Assembly: GCA_905221605.1 (NCBI GenBank)
Contig: CAJNDS010002068.1
Location: 337,001-401,000, forward strand
From: Symbiodinium natans
Taxonomy: Eukaryota > Sar > Dinophyceae > Suessiales > Symbiodiniaceae
Direction of reading: 5' to 3'
Length of the DNA: 64,000 nucleotides
Shown here: positions 32,517 to 41,832 of the stretch, piece after piece
Numbering within the stretch: the stretch's first letter is position 1
Layout of the letters: each line of letters opens with the position of its first letter
Translations under genes and position numbers: made by a program
Notes under the pieces: generated by a model
What the model was told of the DNA's origin: nothing
Databases searched by the model: none
Seen by the model: only the letters and a program-made list of their open reading frames with translations

Positions 32517-33791
32517 TCAGTGACAACGCAAGGGTGGCGCGGGGTATGACGTATTGAGTAGGTACACCCTGCGCGCACTCCCACCTTGCCACACCCATGT
32601 ACCAAACTGCTTAGGCCCCACGAGGCTGCCCAAGGGTTTAGGGTTTAGGGGAACCGCAGCCCTGGCTAAGTACTTCCAAGATGCAGTTGTGGCTGGCAGT
32701 TCCGGATACTCCATGAACTGCAGCTCTGCGTTTGTCGGCCGCCAGTTGGCGCGCCGCAGCGCCGTCGCATCTCGCATGTCCGTGAGAGTGCTGTGACAAT
32801 CTGCAGGTGAGCTTTTGATGTCTGCGCTCTCACTGGTCACAGTCAGCCAGCGGCGCTCCAAATTGTCCTGGTCCGGATGGAAGAAGATGACAATGGAGAT
32901 TCGGCCCTCCATCAAACTAGGCATGCTTGGAACTCCATGCATCTGCGTCCCGAAGACAATCATGTCTCCATGCTCCAAGATCTGTGGCCGGTTATCCACC
33001 AAGAGAACCCTTGGAGCACCCAGCGAGATCAAGCAAGTCCAATAGTCGTGCCGGTGTGAGTTTAGCTGCTTTGTGCCATCCCTGTACAAATTGAGGACCA
33101 CCCTAGCTGCTGGGTCTCGGATGTTGGCCTTGGCAGCAGCACGCTGAAGCAGCCGGTCAAGCTCCGGGATGTCATGTGGCCGATCTGCCACCATGCGCGA
33201 CGCCGGGATGGTATGGCCTCTATGGTCAAAGCGGAGCACCAGGTCACCCGTCTCTTGGTCTCGCATCATCACTCTCCCCTGCCTCCAGGGCACCTTCTTG
33301 ACGAGGGTCTCGAAGAGCTCCGCGTCGGGTGCAAACTTCCGCATGATCTCCAGGTCCCTGAAGCCCTCAAGGGGCGTCTGCTGGAACACCCTGTCCTGTG
33401 CCCCGTGCGGTCGCTGAAGCAGCCGGGGCTCCTGCTTCCACCATTTTTGCACCCACTTCTCAGATCGGCCAAGCTTGGAAGCTACCGCCGCCTTCTCCAC
33501 TCCACGACGCTGCAGCTCGATGGCCTTCAACTTGTCCTCGTAATCCCGGACAGCCGCACTCGAGCTGGAGGCCACCACCTCAGTTCCTTCAGCGCACCGG
33601 GCGATCGAGGTAAAGCGCTCCTGACCCTGGTCGATATAGCAGACATCGACAGATGCATGGCCAGGGACATGCTTCATAGCCCCTAGCAGGCGTGGACCTG
33701 AATAGATTGAGCTGACAAGGCTCCTGCGGGGTGCGAGCACGGCATGACACACTACTGTGCTCTGCTCTGCAGGATCCCTGAGATGAAACAT
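32517..33791 (-). CDS. AlkB-like 2-oxoglutarate/Fe(II) oxygenase with N-terminal helix-turn-helix
   Basis: A 424-codon minus frame from ATG (33789-33791) to TGA. Residues about 85-125 resemble a homeodomain-like helix-turn-helix (AIELQRRGVEKAAVASKLGR, then SEKWVQKWW). Residues about 230-310 match the AlkB core: NLYRDGTKQLNSHRHDYW, LISLGAPRVLLVDN, HGDMIVFGTQMHGV and RISIVIFF. These supply the metal-binding His/Asp, the distal His and the 2-oxoglutarate Arg. The proximal motif is HRHD rather than a plain HxD. Such enzymes demethylate nucleic acids or proteins; the substrate is unknown. It is a single long exon in a region of micro-exons. Near the C-terminus the frame reads through a telomere-like patch (32636-32655, giving PLNPKP), so the last 45 residues may be intron and next exon. 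An upstream minus frame (33800-34033, ELDASCFISG) may be an earlier exon. Confidence 0.75.
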   Translation of the reverse strand: MFHLRDPAEQSTVVCHAVLAPRRSLVSSIYSGPRLLGAMKHVPGHASVDVCYIDQGQERFTSIARCAEGTEVVASSSSAAVRDYEDKLKAIELQRRGVEKAAVASKLGRSEKWVQKWWKQEPRLLQRPHGAQDRVFQQTPLEGFRDLEIMRKFAPDAELFETLVKKVPWRQGRVMMRDQETGDLVLRFDHRGHTIPASRMVADRPHDIPELDRLLQRAAAKANIRDPAARVVLNLYRDGTKQLNSHRHDYWTCLISLGAPRVLLVDNRPQILEHGDMIVFGTQMHGVPSMPSLMEGRISIVIFFHPDQDNLERRWLTVTSESADIKSSPADCHSTLTDMRDATALRRANWRPTNAELQFMEYPELPATTASWKYLARAAVPLNPKPLGSLVGPKQFGTWVWQGGSARRVYLLNTSYPAPPLRCH

Positions 33792-33799
33792 GAAGCATC

Positions 33800-34206
33800 C
33801 AACTCATCCAGAACGATGTCTAAGAAACCAAGTTGCCGCTGTCCAGCTGTTTCGAGGGTCAATGGGGCGCACTCCCAGAAGAAAGCAGGCCATGGGGAGG
33901 CCTGCAAGCCAGCAAGGGTCTGACTGGCGGGATGACACGTGTCATCAAAAACAGCGACGCCTCGTCCGGAACGGAGCTGTAGGCCATAATGGGGGGTGGG
34001 AATTCTTCTCATGTCACGAGTAGGGTTTGTCAAGACATCCGAGGATGCTGAAGGCGGATACTCTCACATTCAGATTGCCCTGAGCTCTTCCACCGGCCTT
34101 GAACTCTTCCGCCAGTTTCTGTCTGAACCTTGGCTGCTAGACATCCCAAACCCAGCAACATCAGAAGATGACGATCACACACAGCAGGAGAGGAGGCAAA
34201 AGGCTC
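33800..34206. CDS. Candidate exons flanking the oxygenase gene
   Basis: 33800-34000 reads QRQLGFLDIVLDELDASCFI on the minus strand and could be the exon before the oxygenase ORF. 34020-34206 reads SSTGLELFRQFLSEPWLLDI on the plus strand. Neither is recognised, and the two imply opposite strands. Confidence 0.3.
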
Positions 34207-34211
34207 TGATC

Positions 34212-34243
<32 letters not shown>

Positions 34244-34300
34244 CTTCTTCTTCTTCTTCTTCTTCTTCTTCTTCTTCTTCTTCTTCTTCTTCTTCTTCTT

Positions 34301-34331
<31 letters not shown>

Positions 34332-34484
34332 TTTCTCTTCTTCTTCTTCTTCTTCTTCTTCTTCTTCTTCTTCTTCTTCTTCTTCTTCTTCTTCTTCTTC
34401 TTCTTCTTCTTCTTCTTCTTCTTCTTCTTCTTCTTCTTCTTCTTCTTCTTCTTCTTCTTCTTCTTCTGCTTCTTCTTCTTCTCA
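34212..34484 (+). repeat. (TTC)n microsatellite
   Basis: About 90 TTC units with two interruptions (ATTTC, GCTTC). The poly-Phe and poly-Lys frames through it are artefacts. Confidence 0.97.
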
Positions 34485-34750
34485 GCCGAGGCTAGTTTGA
34501 GCAGCCGCAAGAATACCTCCTTGCGACCAAGATCAGAGCAAATCGTGCGCGCAAGCATGCTCTGGGCACGCGGGCAGTGGCTCCTCTTCCAGCATCGCCA
34601 ACGCGTCCGCCCATGTAAGATTCCTGGTCTTTTTGACGAAGATGGGATAGGACGGGTCCCATTTTGGAGTCCATGGTGATAGAAACCCATTGTCCCCTCC
34701 CACATCTCCTCAATGATTCAGTTACAGCACATCACCCGAAGAAAGCACAG
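34485..34750 (-). CDS. Candidate exon(s), unassigned
   Basis: The minus strand reads WADALAMLEEEPLPACPEHA and, one frame over, SDLGRKEVFLRLLKLASAE, next to the TTC array. Possibly a frameshifted or spliced exon pair. Confidence 0.3.
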
Positions 34751-34753
34751 GCT

Positions 34754-35090
34754 CTAAACCCCTAAACCCCTAAGCCCATAATCCCCTAAACCCTAAACCC
34801 TAAACCCTAGACCCTAAACCCTAAACCCTAAACCCCTAAACTCTAAACCCTGAAACCCTGAACCCCTAAACCCTAAGGCACAGGCGAGTGTCGCGGCTTG
34901 TCGCTGGAACGAGACATGAAGCGTGTTCGCGTTCAGCCTGAGGCACCGGGCGCTCTCCGTGTTTTAGGGCTCAAGGCTCAGAGGTTTGACAGAGCACTTC
35001 CTGCCCTATTGGGTTAGGGTTTAGGGTTTAGGGTGTAGGGTTTAGGGTTTAGGGTGTAGGGTTTAGGGTTTAGGGTTTAGGGTTGAAGGT

Positions 35091-35157
<67 letters not shown>

Positions 35158-35167
35158 GGTTCAGGGT

Positions 35168-35199
<32 letters not shown>

Positions 35200-35210
35200 G
35201 GTTTACAGCT
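34754..35210. repeat. CCCTAAA array, then TTTAGGG array with homogeneous TTGAGGG block
   Basis: CCCTAAA 34754-34878; TTTAGGG 35013-35085; then about 16 TTGAGGG units at 35086-35202 with one TTCAGGG. Confidence 0.95.
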
Positions 35211-36480
35211 TAGGGTGCAGGTCAACAGCTGCCACTTTGCCAAGCTGCCGCGAGCGCGTTACCTCGAATTGCAAGGAGTCCTCCAGCGGGCAACAGCCAT
35301 CAACAGCCCTTGAACGAGATTAGAATAGGGCTCTGGGGTTATTCTAGCGTAAGTTTATGATAGGGTTTGGTGGGGGTCACTATATAATTTCATTATAGGG
35401 TTTTGAGAATGTTTATACTACAGGGTCTTTGGGGGGGGGGGTGTGATTACCGTATAGTTCTGTTATAGGGTATTGGGGGTTATTATAGTATTATTGTATT
35501 TCAGGGTGCTGTGGGTTAAAAGAGTACACTTATATTGGAGGGATTTCGGGTCATTGTTGTTGTAGGGTTTTGGGGGTTCTTATAGTAGAACTATGAACTA
35601 TCTAGGGACCATAAGGGAATACTATTCCGACCCCTATATTCCCAATATGGAAATTTCCGAAATTAGGGGTACCTTACTGGGGTCCTTGTTGTAAGGGAAT
35701 CCTACTGTTTATCAGGGGCCCCTGGTTTTCGTAAACCCACATTTGACTAAGTCAGAACACCATTGCAACATGAAATAGGTTCTCTGTGAGCTCACGCTGC
35801 CTTGGTACCCCTGTGCCTCGCTACAGGATGAAGGGTTTAAGGATTGGGGTTTAGGGTTTAGGGTGTGGGGTTTAGGGTTTAGGCTTAGGGTTTAGGGGTG
35901 TAGGGTTTAGGGTGTAGGGTTTAGAGTTTAGGGTCTAGGGCCTAGGGTTTAAAACCCCAAACCCCAAAATCCCCCTCAACGCTCGTTACTCTAGAAAGCG
36001 CCTCGGCGGCCATAGCCTTCGAGGTGAGCAACAGGCCTAGGCTTCTGGACTGGTTCTGCCTTTTACCTCCCCCTTCTCTGGACAATCTCCAACCCTAAAC
36101 CCTAAACCCTAAACCCTAAACCCTAAACCCTAAACCCTAAACAATCTCCCCACCGATTGCAAGAGTGACCGCTACCACATACGAAGGTCAATGCCGTGGA
36201 GGAGAGCAGGGTGAGGCCTCCTGGAAGTATAGTAGCAGCACTAGGAGATAGGAGTATAACTTTCTGATGATCTAAATAAATGTGTATATATATATAGTTG
36301 TTTATATATATATATATGTCTCAATGTAGAAGCCTAAAGAACAGCCCTAAACACCTCCATGGCCAAGTCGCAGAGCCACGCCACCCGGCTGCCCGGCATA
36401 AGAATGGGGGGCAAAAGCCACCGGATCACCAGCGCACTGAGAAATCGGGGAGGGCGAAAGAGGAAGTGTTCGAGGCATGT
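35211..36480. other. Foldback remnants, arrays and unassigned sequence
   Basis: 35310-35640 holds several overlapping TATAGGGG-type fragments ending ATTCCGACCCCTATA at 35617-35632, followed by a GGTACCTTACTGGGGTCC-type repeat to 35745. TTTAGGG at 35845-35950 and CCCTAAA at 36093-36142. AT microsatellite 36282-36318. A plus frame from ATG 36359 (MAKSQSHATRLPGIRMGGKS, 41 codons) is a possible small exon. Confidence 0.5.
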
Positions 36481-36791
36481 TTAGGGTTTGGGGTTTGGGG
36501 TTTGGGGTTTGGGGTTTGGGGTTTAGGGTTTAGGGTTTAGGGTTTAGGGTTTCAAGGCGTGGGATGGTGGAGGAGTTTTGGACTCATGTTAAAGCTACAG
36601 CTGCCACAGCTTGGGCCTCAAGAGTCGCGGGAATCACAACGGCCGCAGGTGCTTCGTCAAGTCATGCGACGACATGAGCAGCTCCTGAAGTGATGATTCC
36701 TTTCGGGTACCCTAAACCCTAAACCCTAAACCCTAAACCCTAAACCCTGAACCCTGAACCCTAAACCCTAAACCCTAAACCCTAAACCCTA
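36481..36791. repeat. Heptamer arrays preceding the LTR element
   Basis: TTTGGGG/TTTAGGG at 36481-36552, an island with a possible plus terminal exon (LKSRGNHNGRRCFVKSCDDM), then CCCTAAA at 36712-36791. The array ends CCCTA exactly at the LTR start. Confidence 0.88.
36787..36791 (+). other. Left target-site duplication CCCTA
   Basis: Pairs with 45620-45624. Five-base duplications are usual for copia- and gypsy-type elements. In a heptamer array only a duplication of 5 (or 5 plus a multiple of 7) gives the observed phases on both sides. Confidence 0.7.
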
Positions 36792-37070
36792 TGCGGAGCT
36801 GCAATTGGTATTGTAGAAAGGAGTTAGTGTTGGAAGTTGAAAGGGTTAATGAACCCGTAAACTATGTTTGGCTCAAGGATGGCCAGCCCGTCCAAAGAAA
36901 AAAGTCCGTGTTTGGGAGTGAGGGTTGGGTTAGTGCCCCTCTACTTGTGTAAGGGTGCCCCTTCCTTGTTGCTCTTATCCGTGTTCTTGGTTGTTTCTTG
37001 GTTCGATCTGGGAAATATAAGTTCAGGGCGATTAGGGGAGTTGATTTCCTTCCTTGGTTGTCCCCCCGTA
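36792..37070 (+). repeat. 5' LTR
   Basis: 279 bp, TGCGGAGCTG to CCCCCCGTA. It begins with TG but lacks the usual CA end. It is identical to 1470-1748 and one substitution from 45341-45619. Confidence 0.85.
36855..36877 (+). promoter_or_regulatory. Spliced-leader-like sequence inside the LTR
   Basis: CCGTA, ten diverged bases, then TTTGGCTCAAG, compared with the dinoflagellate spliced leader (CCGTAGCC, ATTT, TGGCTCAAG). The terminal 11 bases match exactly and the 5' CCGTA sits at nearly the right distance. Repeated at 1533-1555 and 45404-45426. Confidence 0.5.
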
Positions 37071-37083
37071 GGTTATGAGCCCA
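37071..37083 (+). other. Primer-binding site, initiator tRNA anticodon-arm type
   Basis: GGTTATGAGCCCA starts at the base after the LTR. Its complement GGGCTCATAACC is the anticodon arm of an initiator-Met tRNA. Copia uses the half-tRNA ending in the anticodon loop in this way. The CTCATAA loop is nearer the bacterial/organellar form than the usual cytosolic CCCATAA. Confidence 0.65.
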
Positions 37084-37137
37084 AATTAGGTTCCCTGCGG
37101 TTAAGTGTTCTTTCAAGGTTTTTGGGATCAAGAAGCA

Positions 37138-37245
37138 ATGCCTTCTCCGAAGCGATGGCTCCAACTTGCCTCGGATGACAAGATGGTGGAGCTGGAAATG
37201 GTGCAGCTGAGTCTCTGGGTGAAAGATCGGTGTTGGAAGAGGTGA
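37138..37245 (+). CDS. Short leading ORF, possible true N-terminus of ORF1
   Basis: The first ATG after the primer site opens a 35-codon frame (MPSPKRWLQLASDDKMVELE) that ends at TGA 37243-37245. ORF1 lies one frame away and is open from 37179, so the two overlap by about 65 nt. Either this is a short upstream ORF, or ORF1 begins here and a one-base shift (mutational or programmed) joins them. Confidence 0.4.
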   Translation: MPSPKRWLQLASDDKMVELEMVQLSLWVKDRCWKR

Positions 37246-37304
37246 TTCCCGGCGCTGAAGAACATCTGGAAGAGGCCTTGGTTGCAGAAAGCCCCAATGT
37301 GGGT

Positions 37305-40300
37305 ATGAATCCCAATAGGGATATGGTTAGCAATGCTGAAGCTGAAGGACGTGCTGTTTCTGTATCGCCAAAGCCTGGTGAGAAAAGGAACTGGGACGCG
37401 ACTGGTGGTATAGATCGTGAAATGGAGGTGACTGTTTTACGAGTGTTGCACAAACACGGGTATCAGCCGTCGTCTTCGACTTCGGGTCGAATGGTAGACC
37501 AAGAGTCTCAGACCGATCTGATTGGAGAAGTGCTGCAAGCGGCCAGGAGGCCTCTGAACAAGATCAAAAGGGATCCATCTTCGAGCTCCCAAGGTGGTGG
37601 AAGCGGTCATGAACAGAAGGGTGCGGACAGCTTTGAAGCTGCACCTGCTGCTGGATACGCCATGGGGGAGGAGGAGATCCTACAGATGGAGGCTGAGAGG
37701 TTGCGACAGTTGTCCGAAGAAGAGGACGAGATGCGACAGGTCTCTGAAAGGGATGGTTTTCGGAAAGACGAGCATCTGATCAAAGCGTGCGATGGGACAA
37801 CGTGGGAATGGCACCTCCATGAAGATGGGAGACAATATTATTACTGCCTGGATACGCAGGAAAGCAAGTGGACATTGCCGGTGGTAGGTGAAAAGATGAA
37901 GAGTGACGAGGTGGTTGGGTCTCCTTCGGGCAATGAGCTGGAAATGGAGGCGGCACTGGATTCTTCATCCTCTACTCCGAAGACTGAGTCTACGAGGGCA
38001 TTCCAGGGTAGTGTAAATAGTTTAGGTGAAAAAGATTTTTCCTCTACTATCAGGGATAGCGGTCCTAGGGCTGGTGGTGACGCCCCGACCTCGGGTTCTC
38101 CTGATGAGGAGGAGATTCCTGGAAACCGAACAGACATCGCTGGAGCTCAACATCTGGATCGGGAAGGAATGGGAGCACTTTCTGAGGGTGTGGCAGCGGT
38201 GGAATCGGTAGGTCCAGAAGAAAAGATTCCCAATGTGGAGATCGGAACTGTGTCGGCTGCAGAAGATCGAGTGGTGGATGTGGTACCTGTCGTTCGGGAA
38301 TGTGGTCCTGGAGATTTGGAAGACGGAGGGAAAAGGTCGTGTGTTGCGACTGAGGAGGTCTCTTCGTTTGGTGCCAAGGTTCCTGCCATTCAAAGGGAAA
38401 AAGAAGCTTCTGGAATAGCTGGAGACACAGAAGATCTGAAAAATGAGGCCTGGAGCGCCAATGATGCGCGGGTCGATGCGCCAGATATTACCTGGAGTGC
38501 GAAGGAAGCACGGGTTGAGGTGCATATGGCGTTACGTTCCACGGGCGACTGCAACAATGGGGCGCAGGTCTCCGCAGCAGCTGATGATGGAGGTTCACAG
38601 GTGGACGCACTGGTGCAACCTGAAGTTAGCAGCGAGGAACGAAATGACAAGGGCTACACCGGAGCCAATGAGGCAGCTGTGGTCAATGATGGTGGAAATT
38701 CTCCTTTGGAAGCCATGGAACCAAAGGATCCTGCGGTGGAAGAAAGCATGCCTGCCGTGGATGATCGACTCAATTGCCCTGCAGTGGAGGAAGATTTGCC
38801 TGCTGCAGAAGGTGTGACAAAGGACTCCAATGATGGGTCCACTCCCATGAAGGGAGAAGTGTTGCCGTCTGGAAGTTCGCCGGAAGTCGACACCGAGCGA
38901 ATTACAGCAGATGAGGCAAAGCCTTTGGCGGAGAAAAAGAGAGGTCCTGAAGTCCAGGAGCACAAAAAAGATGAGCTTGTGGGACTCGTGGAGCAGGACG
39001 AGCAGTGTGACTCAAAGGTGAAAACAAAGGATGCGCCAGGAGCCGATGATACAGAGGTGGTTTCTGAAGAGCATGCAAAGAAAGTGCCCCGAGCAGGAGC
39101 CTTGGAATCACCTGGGACACATTGCTATCAAGAGGGAGATGAGATCGTGGGTCTAGTGCGCTGCATCAATGGGTATGGAGCCTTGTTGGACCATGGTGAT
39201 TTGAATGTATTGATTCCTGCAGAAGGGAACAATACGTGCCATTTCAGATTTGGTGATACTGTCAATGGAACAGTGAAACTAGTGGAAGATGATGGTACCA
39301 TAATCTTGGACACCTTTCTGGTTTTGGAAGAGGACGTGGAGGACTCTTCCTCAACGCTGCGGAAGTGGAAACCCAGCGGCTGGAGTACGTGGTGGACGAA
39401 TCCATGGTATGTTGGTCAGTGGTACCGAGATTCCAACGGTCAATGGGACTGGAAACAGGAGGAAGAGCAATCCGATGAGGAGCTTGTGATACAGGAGTTA
39501 TCCTCTGAAGAACGAGAAGAAAGACAACTTTATGGAGAAAAGATCTACAAAGCTCTTCTGGAGAATGGAAACGAAGAGGAAGCCTATGTTGGCAAAATTA
39601 CAGGGATGCTGTTGGGTCGCCCGATGGAAGATTTACAGGAGTGTGTTGCAGATCAGGCATTCCTCAATGCGGAAGCTCGGCGCGCGTATGGCATCTTGCA
39701 AAATGGTGGTTGGAAGCCTGATGGTACAGAAAGCACAGGCTTGGGGGAGTTAACCACTTTTTCCCGAAAACAGTACCACAACGCGCTTTTCGAACTGGCA
39801 TGCAAAAAAAGGAGATTTTCTCGACCAGTTGTGGGTGAAGCGGTGGCAACGGTGCTGAATCAAGGGGAAGATGAGTTTTGGAACGTGCTTTGGTTGGACA
39901 CCAAGCTATTTTTGCAGGAGCTTGATGGTGCAGTGCAATCCATGAGCAAAAGGGAGAACAAGCCAATGGAAGCCTACATGGACCCTGACCAGTACAAAAA
40001 GGCTTACATGACACCAAAGACTGTGTTGTCACCTGGTTACAGCAAGCTGTGCAAGTTCTTCAATCGGGGAAGGTGTCGCAATGGTGATGAGTGTTCCTAT
40101 GAGCATCGTCGTTATGGTGAAGGTTGGCCAGGAGGAGGGTCAACTGATCCAAAGAATAGCCAAGAAGCTGATGATGAGGATGGGAACATCGGTGACCCTC
40201 CCACAGAGGAAGGTACAGTGGATGAGGCACAGCAGGAGCGGGAGGATTTAGCCTTCCGGGCCAAGTACAATTTTGGCAAAGGTGCATCAAAGGGTGAGCC

Positions 40301-41798
40301 TACGTCAGGTGAGCCAAAAGGTCGGCTGTGTCTGTATTACAATCAAGGTGGTTGTAAATATGGGACTGCATGCAGGTACCTTCACAACGATGACATAGCA
40401 TTGGAAGGGACTTGGGAGCCCGGCAAATCTTGGGACAATGCTTCCAGGAAGTCACTAAGGGACGCAGGGTTCCACAATTGCTGTTTCGATTATTACCTCC
40501 GAGGACGTTGCCGGAAAGGGTTAAATTTCTGCAAGTACTCCCATGACGAGATGTCAGAGGAGCGGTTGTCGCTCCTGAAACACTTGGTACAGGTGGCCAA
40601 TCAGGTCCGGTTTGAAAAAGAGAGAGGATGGGAGATTACGGATAGAAGCACATTTCAGCCACCTGCAAGTGGGGGAGCTGAATCTTCCTCATCCTCGGCA
40701 CCGAAAGCACTGCAAATGACCAATGTGTCACAAAAGGATGGTGAAAAAGGTACTCTGGATGAAGCAGAAGCTGATGAACAAAAGAATTCCGTGGCTGCAT
40801 CCACTGGTACTCAGCTTCAAAATCCGGAGGAGCCAATTGAAAATTGGATGGCTCGCAACGCACACCTGTGGGTGTATACCCCTCATGTAAGTGAGGTGAT
40901 GATTACGCTTGGTGTGACCAATGTGTCGGACTTGCAAGAGTTCATCTTTGTGGAAGATTTGGTTGACAAAGGGATCAACAAAGTGACCGCATGCAAAATT
41001 CTGCAATTGGTGGGTGAGGTCCGATATCGACCGGGAGGACCGGAAAAGGCAGTTCCTTCTGATGCATCTGTACGGGTACAACAATCTTCTGGGAACAAAG
41101 GGACTGGAAGAGCGGCGGTGCGAACCCTCACTCAGGTGCGTGAAGCTGAAGACTCCGGTGCAAAAACTATGCCGAGAGGCTCCTATCGGGAGCTTTTTGA
41201 TAAGGTCAGGTACCGTGATGGTTGGACGCTTGCGCAGAGGTCTCCGTTGTGTGTACAGAAGCTGCGGTTGGTGGGAGTTGGAATGCCGCCGGTGAATCCA
41301 CCAACAAAAAAGTATCGGTCAAGATCAAACCCTGTGAGAAGGGGAAGGCCCTTGCTGGACAAAAAACAGGTGCGACAGGTGCCACGCTCTCGGTCACAAC
41401 GACGAGTGCAACCGGCGGAAGTGGTGGAAAAGCCGAAGCCACTGGAACTGAAGCCTCGTGGTGGGTTGTCGTATCGGTTCAGCAGAGCGTGGGCAGATGT
41501 GGTGGATGATGATGAACAGGCGGAGGCTTTGGTCTCGTATGCCGCTTCCTCAAGCGATTCAAGCGAAGAGGAGACCAATGCCGTACAACGCCTGAAGGAA
41601 ATCTTTTTGCAAGAAAGGGATTCACAGAGAACTGCGAATCGTGGCAATGTTCCGCAAAGTGGTTCTTCAGGCTCCAATGACGGGCCGAAAAAATCGGTTC
41701 ACCTTGGCGAAGGGCGCGACAAAGCGTCGCGGGGGGAGACCCGCCAAGAAGTGACTTCACAAGTTTTTTTCGCTACCACAACCTTCTCGTCGAGCTGA
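37305..41798 (+). CDS. ORF1: WW, S1-like, MLLE/PABC, three CCCH fingers, SAM-like domain
   Basis: The frame is open from 37179; the first in-frame ATG is 37305 and GTG 37230 is used for numbering here. A WW domain lies at 189-218 (W192, GRQYYY, W214, P217). Residues 220-630 are acidic low complexity. An S1/OB-like segment is at 633-697 (GDEIVGLVRCINGYGALLDH), a Trp-rich linker at 711-745, and an MLLE/PABC domain at 769-828 with KITGMLL, the poly(A)-binding-protein signature. Three CCCH fingers follow at C941-H959, C1034-H1052 and C1085-H1105. A SAM-like helical segment is at 1215-1265. The tail is basic then acidic. The make-up suggests a Gag-like RNA-binding protein able to dock PAM2-containing partners; this function is inference. 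It ends overlapping the ORF2 frame. Confidence 0.8.
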   Translation: MNPNRDMVSNAEAEGRAVSVSPKPGEKRNWDATGGIDREMEVTVLRVLHKHGYQPSSSTSGRMVDQESQTDLIGEVLQAARRPLNKIKRDPSSSSQGGGSGHEQKGADSFEAAPAAGYAMGEEEILQMEAERLRQLSEEEDEMRQVSERDGFRKDEHLIKACDGTTWEWHLHEDGRQYYYCLDTQESKWTLPVVGEKMKSDEVVGSPSGNELEMEAALDSSSSTPKTESTRAFQGSVNSLGEKDFSSTIRDSGPRAGGDAPTSGSPDEEEIPGNRTDIAGAQHLDREGMGALSEGVAAVESVGPEEKIPNVEIGTVSAAEDRVVDVVPVVRECGPGDLEDGGKRSCVATEEVSSFGAKVPAIQREKEASGIAGDTEDLKNEAWSANDARVDAPDITWSAKEARVEVHMALRSTGDCNNGAQVSAAADDGGSQVDALVQPEVSSEERNDKGYTGANEAAVVNDGGNSPLEAMEPKDPAVEESMPAVDDRLNCPAVEEDLPAAEGVTKDSNDGSTPMKGEVLPSGSSPEVDTERITADEAKPLAEKKRGPEVQEHKKDELVGLVEQDEQCDSKVKTKDAPGADDTEVVSEEHAKKVPRAGALESPGTHCYQEGDEIVGLVRCINGYGALLDHGDLNVLIPAEGNNTCHFRFGDTVNGTVKLVEDDGTIILDTFLVLEEDVEDSSSTLRKWKPSGWSTWWTNPWYVGQWYRDSNGQWDWKQEEEQSDEELVIQELSSEEREERQLYGEKIYKALLENGNEEEAYVGKITGMLLGRPMEDLQECVADQAFLNAEARRAYGILQNGGWKPDGTESTGLGELTTFSRKQYHNALFELACKKRRFSRPVVGEAVATVLNQGEDEFWNVLWLDTKLFLQELDGAVQSMSKRENKPMEAYMDPDQYKKAYMTPKTVLSPGYSKLCKFFNRGRCRNGDECSYEHRRYGEGWPGGGSTDPKNSQEADDEDGNIGDPPTEEGTVDEAQQEREDLAFRAKYNFGKGASKGEPTSGEPKGRLCLYYNQGGCKYGTACRYLHNDDIALEGTWEPGKSWDNASRKSLRDAGFHNCCFDYYLRGRCRKGLNFCKYSHDEMSEERLSLLKHLVQVANQVRFEKERGWEITDRSTFQPPASGGAESSSSSAPKALQMTNVSQKDGEKGTLDEAEADEQKNSVAASTGTQLQNPEEPIENWMARNAHLWVYTPHVSEVMITLGVTNVSDLQEFIFVEDLVDKGINKVTACKILQLVGEVRYRPGGPEKAVPSDASVRVQQSSGNKGTGRAAVRTLTQVREAEDSGAKTMPRGSYRELFDKVRYRDGWTLAQRSPLCVQKLRLVGVGMPPVNPPTKKYRSRSNPVRRGRPLLDKKQVRQVPRSRSQRRVQPAEVVEKPKPLELKPRGGLSYRFSRAWADVVDDDEQAEALVSYAASSSDSSEEETNAVQRLKEIFLQERDSQRTANRGNVPQSGSSGSNDGPKKSVHLGEGRDKASRGETRQEVTSQVFFATTTFSSS
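41755..41798 (+). other. ORF1/ORF2 overlap with T7 run
   Basis: The ORF2 frame is open from 41755 after a TGA, 44 nt before the ORF1 stop. Within the overlap is a run of seven T (41764-41770). ORF2 is in the +1 frame relative to ORF1. This could permit +1 frameshifting into an ORF1-ORF2 fusion, or ORF2 may simply start at ATG 41833. Confidence 0.35.
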
Positions 41799-41832
41799 AC
41801 GGTCTCAAAAAAGAGCAAGGGATGGTTCAGTT

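Noticed and set aside
33996-34705. Poly-Phe and poly-Lys frames of 160-227 codons
   Set aside because: They come from the (TTC)n array; only the flanks could be coding.
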